Assembly (NCBI GenBank): GCA_030668345.1
Contig: DAOUUD010000045.1
Coordinates: 1-10,451 of the forward strand
DNA from: Candidatus Cloacimonadota bacterium
GTDB taxonomy: Bacteria > Cloacimonadota > Cloacimonadia > Cloacimonadales > TCS61
Length of the DNA stretch: 10,451 nucleotides
Direction: 5' to 3'
Part shown: piece after piece, positions 1-6,922 of the stretch
Layout: each line of letters opens with the position of its first letter
How positions within the stretch are numbered: the first letter of the stretch is position 1
The notes under the pieces: generated by a model
The model's database searches: none
Told to the model about the DNA's origin: nothing
The model's input: only the letters and a program-made list of their open reading frames with translations
Program-made: the position numbers and the translations under genes

Positions 1-137
1 CCGGAATGGTTTTCTTTGAAATTTACATGTTCTCTGAGGTCGGTGAGTAATTCCTGTGCTCTTCTAACTACGAACAGCCCTATAGCATCATCACATAAAA
101 TCGAATTCCCAAGTCCTAAGATCAGATTTTTTTTCAT
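1..137 (-). CDS. Hydrogenase maturation protease, HycI/HoxW family (5' part, runs off left edge)
   Basis: Only the first 45 residues are inside the window. Translating the minus strand from the ATG at 137-135 gives MKKNLILGLGNSILCDDAIG followed by LFVVRRAQELL. This is the N-terminal signature of the [NiFe]-hydrogenase maturation endopeptidase family: a beta strand, then GxGN-x-L-x-D-D-x-x-G, then a helix with V-x-x-A/R. The family clips the C-terminal tail of the hydrogenase large subunit after nickel insertion. The acidic pair D16-D17 sits where the nickel-recognition acid (Glu16 in HybD) lies. No good Shine-Dalgarno is visible upstream (only AT-rich sequence), so the start rests on family alignment. 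The gene follows the NuoG-HdrA gene after a 378-bp gap, so it may have its own promoter. Its presence implies a [NiFe] hydrogenase encoded nearby. Family call fairly sure; exact subfamily cannot be told from this fragment. Confidence 0.85.
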   Translation of the reverse strand, partial: MKKNLILGLGNSILCDDAIGLFVVRRAQELLTDLREHVNFKENHS

Positions 138-515
138 GATTTATTTATAATTAAAAATTCTATCTGTTGAATGGAAGTAAAAAAAATGATGTTCTGCTTT
201 TATTCTTTTTGAGAATTCTTACCCGCTGTTTCTTTGAAACTGAGTAATATTTCATAATTTTCCCATGTACTTTTATTTTAAAAAATATTAAGAAAAAACA
301 GAGTTTAAATCTTATTTCTAAATACGAATGTCAAGTCTTTATTTTGTAAGTTTATAGGTTAGTTGTCAGCCGTTATATTTAACTGTATAAAATATAACGA
401 TTTAAAAAGATAACATTTTTTGTAATTTATTTATTTAACTAATTTATAAACAAATGTAATTTAGCATATTAAATGTAATTTTAAAGAAATTTCAACTTCT
501 AACGGTAGAACTTTA
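138..515. other. AT-rich intergenic region between the maturation protease and the NuoG-HdrA gene
   Basis: I see no credible coding frame here. The stretch is very AT-rich. It contains a perfect 10-bp inverted repeat (listed separately) and three copies of TGTAATTT at 421-428, 455-462 and 474-481. The last two sit in the longer direct repeat AAATGTAATTT (452-462 and 471-481, 19 bp apart). A TTGACA hexamer on the minus strand at 334-329 has no convincing -10 partner. No hairpin followed by a T-run appears just after the 516 stop. The only candidate there is a weak TTCTA/TAGAA stem. The region probably holds the promoter of the protease gene and perhaps a terminator of the operon, but neither can be placed with confidence. 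Confidence 0.6.
371..399. repeat. Perfect 10-bp inverted repeat, 9-nt spacer
   Basis: The arms are cgttatattt (371-380) and aaatataacg (390-399), exact reverse complements around a 9-nt spacer. Read on the minus strand it lies about 120 nt past the NuoG-HdrA stop and about 230 nt before the protease start. No T-run follows it on the minus strand, which argues against an ordinary intrinsic terminator. It could be an operator for a dimeric regulator, or a weak AT-rich RNA hairpin. The symmetry is seen directly; any function is inference. Confidence 0.6.
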
Positions 516-3500
516 TTACCAACCCTCCAATGCTTCATTCAGCATTGCCAGGGTTTGTTCTTCTTTATATCCAAGCTGCTGCATAGCTCCGGAAGGGCAA
601 ACAGCCGCACAACTTCCACAACCTTTACAGAGTCCGGAATTTATGTGAACATATTCCCTACCGTTCATCCAGAACAACTCCGGTGCCCCATAAGGACAAA
701 CAGCAACACACATTCCGCAGCCAGCACACATATCCAGATCAACTTGTGCAATATATGCTTCCGACATATATTCATCTGAACAGATAATGGAACATGCTCT
801 TTCTGCCGCTGCTTTTGCCTGTGAAATTGTTTCTTCGATCCCTTTTGGTGAATGAGCAAGACCAGCTAAGAATAATCCTTCGGCAGCGAAATCTACAGGA
901 CGAAGTTTTACGTGAGCTTCCATAAAGAAATTGTCTTCATTAAGGGGAAGTTTCAGCATTTGAGAGAGTTCTCCGGCATCTTCCTGGGGAACCATTGCAG
1001 AAGCCAAGATCAATTTATCAGGATAGATCACAAGTTCCTGATTCATAACATGATCCTTAACTGTCAGCGTTAATCCTTTCTCATTCAGAACCGTACGCTT
1101 TTCGTCTATTTCCACGACAGGTTTTGCATCTTCTTCATACCTGATGAAAATAACACCGAGTTCTCTTGCTTTCTGATAGAATTTCTCATAAAAACCATAG
1201 GTTCTGATATCCCTGTAAATAACATAAATATTCATTTTCGGATTTAATTCTTTCAGTCGAATAGCATTTTTTATAGATTGAGTGCAACAAACTCTCGAGC
1301 AATAAGGATGCTTTTCATCTCGAGAGCCGACGCATTGGATCATCACAATATTTTTGAGTTTTTGATATTCCTTCTTGTTCTCTTCAAAGTCTGTTTCAAA
1401 ATCAAGATGAGTTATAACGTTCTTATTTTTCCCATAGAAATATTCCTCAGGTTTAGACTCGTTCGCACCGATAGTAATAATGATCACTCCGTGCTCAAAA
1501 ATAACTTCTTTATTTTCTTTTTTATTAAATACCTTCGTTTGATAGTTTCCGATATATCCGTCTATTTCCTTAGCTTCCGAATTTGTGAAAACTTTTATGA
1601 GAGGATGCTTGTTAATTTTCTCATTAAGTTCAGCGAGATAATCCGATATTTTCTTTCCATCGATAGATTCGGCAAGCCGGTGAAGATTTCCACCCAATTT
1701 ATCTTTTCTTTCGAGGAGCGCTACTTCAAAACCCTGTTCTGCAATAGAAAGAGCTGCTGTCATCCCGGAAAGTCCTCCGCCAATAACGAGTGCTGTTTGG
1801 GTAACATCAAGAGAAATCGAATGAAGTTGTTCCAAAAGTCTAGCTTTTCCAATTGCAATTTTTGTAAGAATCTTTGCCTTTTCAGTTGCACCTTCTTTAT
1901 CATTTTTATGAACCCAGCTACACTGGTTTCTGATATTTGCCATATCGAAAAGATATGGATTCAATCCTGATTCTCTTAATGTCTCCTGGAACAAAGGCTC
2001 GTGAGTACTTGGTGAACAAGAAGAAACAACAACTCGATTAAGTTTATATTCTTCGATAACTTCCTTTATTTTTTCCTGAGTATCCTGTGAGCAGGTGAAA
2101 AGATTGTCCTCAGCATAAACAACATTTGGTAATGTTTTTGCAAATTTAACCACTTCAGGAACATTTACCACGCTTCCGATATTGATACCACAATGGCATA
2201 CGAAAACGCCAATTCTGGGTTTTTTCCCACTTACATCGATTTCTTCAGGATAAACTTTTTCAGTTATTTCGGTTCCACGAACTTCAGAAAGTATTTCCGC
2301 AGAAGCTGCAACTGCTCCCGATGCCTGCATAACTGTTTCGGGGATATCTTTTGGCGAAGCTGCAGGACCACAAACATAAATTCCGGGTCTGGTAGTCTGG
2401 ATGGATGACATTCCAGTATTTTCTATAAAATTATATTCATTAAGACGAACATCGAGTTTATCTGTTACATCCACTATATCTCTTGTTGGTGTAAGCCCGA
2501 TAGAAAGCACGACCATTTCAAATTCTTCAATTTCAAGTTCACCATTTTCTTTCACATAATATAATTCCAGGTTTCCTGTTTCTTTTATCTCTTTTATTTT
2601 CCCTACTCGTGAGCGAATAAACCTGACTCCTACATCCTTTGCTTGATCATAGAATTTATCAAAGTCTTTTCCATAAGCACGAATATCCATAAAAAATATC
2701 GTCGGTTCAACGGTTTTTACATGCTCTTTAGCGATTATCGCTTCTTTGAGAGCGTACATACAACAGACAGAAGAACAATATGGCATATGTGAATTCTCGT
2801 TTCTTGAACCTACACATTGTATCCAGGCAATTTTGGTTGGAACTTTCCCATCAGCAGGTCTTTGCAGATGACCTTCAAAAGGACCTGAAGCTGCTAATAC
2901 TCTCTCAAATTGGATACTTGTAAGAACATTTTTATATCTGCCATAACCATATTCATGCAGTGCTGTAGGATCAAACTTCTCAGACCCGTTTGCAATAATC
3001 ACTGAACCAATATTCAGGTTTAGAAATTCTTCTTTTTGGTCAAAATCGATCGCATCCGCTTCACAGAATTCAGTACAGATCTTACATTCTCCGGTATTTA
3101 GTTGCACACAATAATCCGGATCGATATTGGCATAATTAGGAACAGCTTGAGCATATGGGATGTAAATAGCAGATCTTTTTATCAATCCTTCATCAAATTC
3201 AGATAGAATCGGGATGGATTCATTTTCAGTGATTTTTTCCAATTTTATGCCAATTTTGGTAGGACAAATACTTTCACAGGCTCCACAGGTTTGACAATCT
3301 TCCGATTGAATATCAAAAGCAGTTTCAACTACCCGTTGAAATCCCCTATTTGCAAATCCGATCGCTCCTCTTCCCATCCTGTCTTTGCACATTCGCACGC
3401 ATAATCCGCACAGAATACAATCTTCATTTTTGGGTTCGATCCTCGGTTTGCCAACTCCCATTTCTTCGGCAAGCTCTTTCAGAACTTCAGAATCAGGACA

Positions 3501-3788
3501 CTTTGCAAGTAGTAATTCAGCCACGATCTTTCGGGTTTTTCTTATTTGCTCTGTATCGGTTTTAACAATAAGATCATCTTGAACAGGATAAGTACAGGAT
3601 GCTTGTATAGATGGTCTCCCGCCTTTCTGGCTTACTTCAACAATACATAATCTACACGCTCCATAAGCAGGTAACGCTTTATGATAACATAAGGTTGGAA
3701 TATATATATCATTCTTTTCTGCTGCCTGAAGAACAGTAGACCCCTCTTCAACTTCTACCTTCATTCCATTAATAATTAGATTAACCAT
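516..3788 (-). CDS. NuoG N-terminal domain / HdrA C-terminal half / second HdrA fusion
   Basis: Large cytoplasmic iron-sulfur flavoprotein of 1090 residues, numbered from the ATG at 3788. That ATG has AAAAGG 8 nt upstream and begins MVNLIINGMKVEV, as NuoG/HndD ferredoxin domains do; a GTG at 3809 lacks support. Domain order: NuoG-type [2Fe-2S] (C34, C45, C48, C65); two [4Fe-4S] sites (C124/127/130/134 and C165/168/171/175); from about 196 the C-terminal half of an HdrA, starting SEFDEGLIKRSAIYIP, with a cluster motif C227-x7-C235-x2-C238-x3-C242, IQCVGSR and the FAD-end motif GIYVCG (469-474); from about 523 a second HdrA with CHCG (531-534), CSP (591-593) and FAD motif GGGLSG (670-675); then two C-terminal [4Fe-4S] sites (C1021-C1031, C1054-C1064). 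The first HdrA lacks its GxGxxG half. The second lacks the inserted ferredoxin domain, as in QmoB. Likely passes electrons between the NuoEF head and another partner; a bifurcating role is inferred. Confidence 0.9.
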   Translation of the reverse strand: MVNLIINGMKVEVEEGSTVLQAAEKNDIYIPTLCYHKALPAYGACRLCIVEVSQKGGRPSIQASCTYPVQDDLIVKTDTEQIRKTRKIVAELLLAKCPDSEVLKELAEEMGVGKPRIEPKNEDCILCGLCVRMCKDRMGRGAIGFANRGFQRVVETAFDIQSEDCQTCGACESICPTKIGIKLEKITENESIPILSEFDEGLIKRSAIYIPYAQAVPNYANIDPDYCVQLNTGECKICTEFCEADAIDFDQKEEFLNLNIGSVIIANGSEKFDPTALHEYGYGRYKNVLTSIQFERVLAASGPFEGHLQRPADGKVPTKIAWIQCVGSRNENSHMPYCSSVCCMYALKEAIIAKEHVKTVEPTIFFMDIRAYGKDFDKFYDQAKDVGVRFIRSRVGKIKEIKETGNLELYYVKENGELEIEEFEMVVLSIGLTPTRDIVDVTDKLDVRLNEYNFIENTGMSSIQTTRPGIYVCGPAASPKDIPETVMQASGAVAASAEILSEVRGTEITEKVYPEEIDVSGKKPRIGVFVCHCGINIGSVVNVPEVVKFAKTLPNVVYAEDNLFTCSQDTQEKIKEVIEEYKLNRVVVSSCSPSTHEPLFQETLRESGLNPYLFDMANIRNQCSWVHKNDKEGATEKAKILTKIAIGKARLLEQLHSISLDVTQTALVIGGGLSGMTAALSIAEQGFEVALLERKDKLGGNLHRLAESIDGKKISDYLAELNEKINKHPLIKVFTNSEAKEIDGYIGNYQTKVFNKKENKEVIFEHGVIIITIGANESKPEEYFYGKNKNVITHLDFETDFEENKKEYQKLKNIVMIQCVGSRDEKHPYCSRVCCTQSIKNAIRLKELNPKMNIYVIYRDIRTYGFYEKFYQKARELGVIFIRYEEDAKPVVEIDEKRTVLNEKGLTLTVKDHVMNQELVIYPDKLILASAMVPQEDAGELSQMLKLPLNEDNFFMEAHVKLRPVDFAAEGLFLAGLAHSPKGIEETISQAKAAAERACSIICSDEYMSEAYIAQVDLDMCAGCGMCVAVCPYGAPELFWMNGREYVHINSGLCKGCGSCAAVCPSGAMQQLGYKEEQTLAMLNEALEGW

Positions 3789-3814
3789 ATTTTTTACCTT
3801 TTGGTTCACATAAA

Positions 3815-4285
3815 TTAATTTCTTAAAATTTCTTTCTTAATTTTATTTGAATCCAGAATATAACTTTCATCTTCATTTTGATATTCATAAATAAAATCAA
3901 TTTCAGGATGAGAAATGATTAAGGTCACAAGTGTATCGTTCATATCCCCAATGGGTTTACAGTCAATATGACTGTATTGAAAAGAAGCTTTAACTTCTGT
4001 GCCTACACCTGGCTTTGAATTTATCTCAAAATCTCCATTGCTTTCTTTAGCAGCTTGAGCTAAAAGAGAAAGTCCTAAACCCACTTTTCGTGTTGTTCTT
4101 GTCGTATAGAAAGGATCAAGTACTTTGTTAATGGTTTCTTTGTTCATTCCTCTTCCATTATCCTTTATTTCAATTACGAGCAAATCTTTGCTATTTTTCT
4201 CTATAATCTTTATTCCTATTTTTGAAGCATTTGCTTCGATCGAGTTCTCGACCACATCAAGAATATGTAAGGATAGATCTTCCAT
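3815..4285 (-). CDS. Stand-alone histidine-kinase-type ATPase (HATPase_c) protein
   Basis: Small 156-residue cytoplasmic protein consisting of a GHKL ATP-binding fold and a short tail. Seen motifs: N-box H7-ILDVVEN-S with N14, G1 box DNGRGM (42-47), F-box DPF (57-59), G2 box VGLGLS (68-73) and GVGTE (93-97). It has no HisKA dimerisation or phospho-acceptor domain, no sensor domain and no membrane segment, so it is not a classical sensor kinase. Proteins like this recur beside NAD-linked hydrogenase genes. The tail from about residue 105 (HIDCKPIGDMND...) carries no motif I recognise. The start overlaps the PHP gene by 29 bp and has no clear Shine-Dalgarno, which suggests translational coupling. 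Its stop is 26 bp before the NuoG-HdrA start. Family call is sure; the target it phosphorylates or binds is unknown. Confidence 0.88.
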   Translation of the reverse strand: MEDLSLHILDVVENSIEANASKIGIKIIEKNSKDLLVIEIKDNGRGMNKETINKVLDPFYTTRTTRKVGLGLSLLAQAAKESNGDFEINSKPGVGTEVKASFQYSHIDCKPIGDMNDTLVTLIISHPEIDFIYEYQNEDESYILDSNKIKKEILRN

Positions 4286-5000
4286 CTTGATTCTTTAAAG
4301 CTTTTTTCAGCTCTATCACAGTTATATCATTAAGCAAGAAAGTGGTCGAAGTTTTACCAATATCATCTGGTAAATGTGCATCAGAAAAAGTGACAAGAGG
4401 AAAGCCCAATGCCATAGGAAATTCAAGTTTTTCCTTTCCGGACATATATCTTGGTGATAATTCCAGACTATCCAGTTCCAATCCTTCCGGAACAAAACCC
4501 AGTTGACCGATCAGGCTGAATCTTTCACGATCAACATGAGAAGCAATAGCAAGTCCATTCAAAGAATGAATCAGTTCTACTATTCTATCAACTGTCAAAT
4601 CTGTCGCTCCTATCAATAGTTTTTTATTAAGATCAATGATCTCATCCTGCTCATCTACTACTAATTGGTATCCGAAATGTTCCTCATCATTCACTCCTGG
4701 TAAGTTTTTATAAACTATTTTCTGGAGTTCAGATAAATTTTTATCTTCATCAAAAAGAGCCAGAATATGCACTTCTTCTTTTGATGTAACTTCCATTCCA
4801 CCTAAAACTTTCAAATTGTTTTTTTCTCCAGCTTTCTTTACAGCAATCACATTTTCAGATGAATTATGGTCACAAATACCGATCACATCCAATCCTTTTG
4901 ATATTGCTTTTTCTACGATCTTTTTAGGCGTCATTTCCATATCACCACAAGGGGAAAGACAGGTATGAATATGCAAGTCCGCTTTGAATTTTCTGAGCAT
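4257..5000 (-). CDS. PHP-domain metal-dependent phosphoesterase-like protein
   Basis: A 247-residue single-domain protein of the PHP (polymerase and histidinol phosphatase) superfamily. Metal-binding motifs are visible in order: D8-L-H10-I-H12, D20 after CG, D44-H45-N46, E70, H78, H155 in IASHVDR, and D207-A-H209 near the end. This nearly full ligand set suggests an active di- or trinuclear metal hydrolase rather than a dead domain. The substrate is unknown; family members hydrolyse phosphoesters such as histidinol phosphate, and some act on nucleotides. ATG start; GAGG about 13 nt upstream of it inside the 15-bp gap after the DRTGG gene. It is co-transcribed with DRTGG and HATPase genes, which suggests signalling, for instance removal of a phosphate or turnover of a nucleotide ligand, rather than amino-acid biosynthesis. 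The family is clear, the role inferred. Confidence 0.88.
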   Translation of the reverse strand: MLRKFKADLHIHTCLSPCGDMEMTPKKIVEKAISKGLDVIGICDHNSSENVIAVKKAGEKNNLKVLGGMEVTSKEEVHILALFDEDKNLSELQKIVYKNLPGVNDEEHFGYQLVVDEQDEIIDLNKKLLIGATDLTVDRIVELIHSLNGLAIASHVDRERFSLIGQLGFVPEGLELDSLELSPRYMSGKEKLEFPMALGFPLVTFSDAHLPDDIGKTSTTFLLNDITVIELKKALKNQDGRSILTYS

Positions 5001-5015
5001 CCTGTTGAGACCTCA

Positions 5016-5360
5016 TTAGCCCCTATTACCGTGTATTCCCAGCTCATAAAGCTTTCCCACAATTTCAAAAGTCGGTAATTCAGTTAATAGAAGTGGAATA
5101 TTTTCCTGTTCTGCTTTCTGCAAAGTTGCTTTTTCCGGTTGTCGTCCATTTACAAGAATGATTCCGGCAAGTTCCTGTAAATTTGCTACAGCTACAATAT
5201 TTACATGAGTTTGCAAAGTGATCCAGATGTTATCTTTTTGAGCATTTGCAATAACATCACTGAGCAAATCACTTGCATAACCTGCACTCACTTCTCTATC
5301 AATATCCCCAGTAACTACTTTTAGACCAAGTTTTTGCACAATATCTTTTAAATTAATCAT
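5016..5360 (-). CDS. DRTGG-domain protein (second copy)
   Basis: A 114-residue protein made of one DRTGG domain (Pfam PF07085), a small ligand-binding-type fold found next to CBS domains in pyrophosphatases and in phosphotransacetylases. Seen features: N-terminal LKDIVQKLGLKVVTGD, the A-SDLLSDVIA block near residues 29-38, IILVNGRQPEK, and a C-terminal LLLTELPTFEIVGKLYELGI. It is a clear paralogue of the DRTGG protein at 6555-6917, with which it shares the A-x-DL-SD block, NGRQP/RGKKP and the LLT-LP-FE-x-x-G-LY ending. ATG start preceded by GAGGG four nt upstream. It is the first gene after the repeat-filled gap and lies 15 bp before the PHP gene. Such proteins are sometimes labelled HPr kinase-like by database transfer; nothing here supports kinase activity. 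Probable sensory or regulatory subunit. Confidence 0.8.
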   Translation of the reverse strand: MINLKDIVQKLGLKVVTGDIDREVSAGYASDLLSDVIANAQKDNIWITLQTHVNIVAVANLQELAGIILVNGRQPEKATLQKAEQENIPLLLTELPTFEIVGKLYELGIHGNRG

Positions 5361-5423
5361 TTTCCCTCTTTTCTCTTAACCTTAACTAAAATTCTGTAAA
5401 ATCAACATTTTCTAACTCCATAT

Positions 5424-5573
5424 AACTCACCCTAACCCTCTCTTGAAAAGAGAGGGAACTAAAGAAAAAAAATCATTTTTTTTCTCTTTATTTCTTCTTG
5501 CTTTTCTTATGTTCCTTCTCTTTGGAATATCTTTTTTATTCTCATCAAAAAGAGAAGGACAGCAGGATGAGTT
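5424..5573. repeat. MITE/REP-like element with imperfect terminal inverted repeats
   Basis: About 150 bp of layered dyad symmetry in the gap between the CBS-ATPase and the second DRTGG gene. The left end ACTCACCCTAACCCTCTC (5425-5442) is matched, inverted and imperfectly, by AGAGAAGGACAGCAGGATGAGT at the right (5551-5572). Just inside is a tight hairpin, ccctctctt/aagagaggg with a 3-nt loop (5436-5456). Further in, gggaac (5453-5458) faces gttcc (5511-5515). The apex is an A-run facing a T-run (about 5461-5489). The CTCACCCTAACCCTCTC motif is typical of short repeats scattered between genes in many bacterial genomes. The right arm has acquired about 25 extra bases. On the minus strand the A/T apex could act as a weak terminator or processing site. 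Copy number elsewhere is unknown. Confidence 0.7.
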
Positions 5574-5620
5574 GATGAAAAAATATTCTCTAAATATGTC
5601 ATTTCTCCAACTAACAAAAA

Positions 5621-6553
5621 TTAATCTTCTTTACGATAATCACTAAGCTTAATTATAATTTCTAAATGTGTTCCTTTTTCAACTTTTGATCTTAAAGTCA
5701 TTTTATCAGCAAATTTCTTAATATTAGGAAGTCCCATACCAGCACCAAATCCCAATTCTCTTACCCATCCGGGAGCAGTGGAAAAACCAGGTTTCATTGC
5801 TTTCTTAATATCCGGAATACCGGGTCCTTTATCTGTTATAACTATCTTGATTTGATGAGGTTCAAGATAAGCTATTATTTGCCCACCTTTGGTAAATGCA
5901 ACGATATTAATTTCAGCTTCATAAGTTGAAATTGCTGTTCTGCGCACAATTTCCGGAGAGAGACCCAGCCTATAAAGCGTTTTCTTTAGTCCGGTTGCAG
6001 CTTCTCCAGCTTTATCAAAGTTTTTACCTTCTACAAAATATTGAAATTTAAAAAAAAGCTCATCCGCAACAACATCATTGAAAATATGACTTGCTCTGTA
6101 TCTGCGTTCCTCTTCGTCAAGATAAGCTGTTTCTAATTTCTTAAGTACTCCTTTAATAATATCACTCTTAGTAATAATACCTACTAGTTTTTTATCTTTC
6201 CTTGAAATCACCGGAAAACGACCAAAGCCATATTTCTCAAATTTTATTACAGCATGAACCAGAAGTTCATCAGCATAAAGGCTTTGTATATTTTTTGTCA
6301 TCTTATCTTCTATTAAAGCATCCATTTCCCCATGTTCCAGGCATGTAATGAAATCTTCAATACTTATAATGCCAACAAGTTTATCGTCATTTACAATTGG
6401 AATCCCCGAAATTCGCTTTTTATATAAAATATCTCTTAATGAACTAACGGGCATTTTTGAACTGACTGTTTCAACATTCTTACTCATTACATCTTTAATT
6501 TTTAGTTCATAAGTCAGTTCTTGAATTTTGGTAGTTTTTCTTATATTATCCAT
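5621..6553 (-). CDS. CBS-pair / RsbW-type ATPase signalling protein
   Basis: A 310-residue cytoplasmic protein, numbered from the ATG at 6553. Two CBS repeats fill residues 18-135 (IKDVMSKNVETV ... VGIISIEDF, then MTKNIQSLYADE ... VGIITKSDI); CBS pairs usually bind adenine nucleotides and report energy state. A linker leads to an anti-sigma-factor-type GHKL kinase domain from about 165, with N-box E212-AEIN216, G1 box DKGPGIP (241-247), G2 box GFGAGMGLPN (268-277) and KGTHLEI. RsbW-like domains phosphorylate anti-sigma antagonists or partners on Ser/Thr. The ATG follows the DRTGG stop by one base, with AGGG 13 nt upstream. A TTG at 6565 is in frame but has no better signal. The neighbours suggest the CBS pair or the DRTGG proteins supply the sensory input. 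Domain calls are sure, the target is unknown. Confidence 0.9.
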   Translation of the reverse strand: MDNIRKTTKIQELTYELKIKDVMSKNVETVSSKMPVSSLRDILYKKRISGIPIVNDDKLVGIISIEDFITCLEHGEMDALIEDKMTKNIQSLYADELLVHAVIKFEKYGFGRFPVISRKDKKLVGIITKSDIIKGVLKKLETAYLDEEERRYRASHIFNDVVADELFFKFQYFVEGKNFDKAGEAATGLKKTLYRLGLSPEIVRRTAISTYEAEINIVAFTKGGQIIAYLEPHQIKIVITDKGPGIPDIKKAMKPGFSTAPGWVRELGFGAGMGLPNIKKFADKMTLRSKVEKGTHLEIIIKLSDYRKED

Positions 6554-6554
6554 T

Positions 6555-6917
6555 TTACATATCAAGCCCTAAATAACCTAAACCTTTAAGTCCTTTCTTA
6601 TATAATCTCCCACAGGTTTCAAACATCGGAAGATTCGTTAACAGCACGATTAGATTATTATTTCTAGCTGCTTTAATAATATTTTCATCAGGTTTTTTAC
6701 CCCTGACAAAGCAAATCGCTTTTATATCAGATATATTAGCAGTATTAATAACCTGAAGATTCATCAATCCTGTTAAAAGAATGGAATCTGGTTTACCATA
6801 AGCTAATATGTCGCTCATTAAATCTGCAGCACAACCTAAATTTACTTCCATATCCAGGTTATCTTCTCCTGAAACAACTTCTGCTTCAAGCAGTTCTTTT
6901 ATTTCTAAAAGTTTCAT
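6555..6917 (-). CDS. DRTGG-domain protein (first copy)
   Basis: A 120-residue single-domain DRTGG protein. Seen features: N-terminal IKELLEAEVVSGE, the ADLMSDILAY block (about 31-40), a hydrophobic strand IKAICFVRGKKPDE, and the ending LIVLLTNLPMFETCGRLYKKGLKG. The ATG start has GGTAGGG about 8 nt upstream, overlapping the end of the NuoF-like gene, from which it is separated by 5 bp. Its stop lies one base from the ATG of the CBS-ATPase gene. The very tight spacing shows one transcription unit and suggests equal expression with the diaphorase. Compared with the copy at 5016-5360 the sequence has clearly diverged, so the two are old paralogues rather than a recent duplication. A ligand-sensing partner for the neighbouring CBS-ATPase is the most likely role, inferred from context only. 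Confidence 0.8.
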   Translation of the reverse strand: MKLLEIKELLEAEVVSGEDNLDMEVNLGCAADLMSDILAYGKPDSILLTGLMNLQVINTANISDIKAICFVRGKKPDENIIKAARNNNLIVLLTNLPMFETCGRLYKKGLKGLGYLGLDM

Positions 6918-6922
6918 AATAA

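Noticed and set aside
306..334. Possible promoter on the minus strand for the maturation protease: TTGACA at 334-329
   Set aside because: The -35 hexamer is perfect but no acceptable -10 box lies 16-18 nt downstream; the best, TAAGAT, is only 14 nt away. Not enough to call.
421..481. Three TGTAATTT repeats as a possible CRISPR-like or iteron array
   Set aside because: Units are only 8-11 bp, spacings are unequal (34 and 19 bp) and the background is AT-rich; no spacer pattern or replication gene is present.
1278..1970. Plus-strand 230-residue open frame antisense to the NuoG-HdrA gene
   Set aside because: It lies wholly within a well-supported HdrA coding region. The translation is rich in Phe, Ile, Ser, Arg and Cys with no recognisable domain, as expected for an antisense shadow in AT-rich DNA.
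5443..5646. Plus-strand 67-residue ORF with a Lys-rich start and a hydrophobic stretch, resembling a small membrane protein
   Set aside because: It starts inside the hairpin of the repeat element, its hydrophobic stretch is simply the element's T-rich apex read in one frame, it has no clear ribosome site, and it runs into the end of the CBS-ATPase gene on the other strand.
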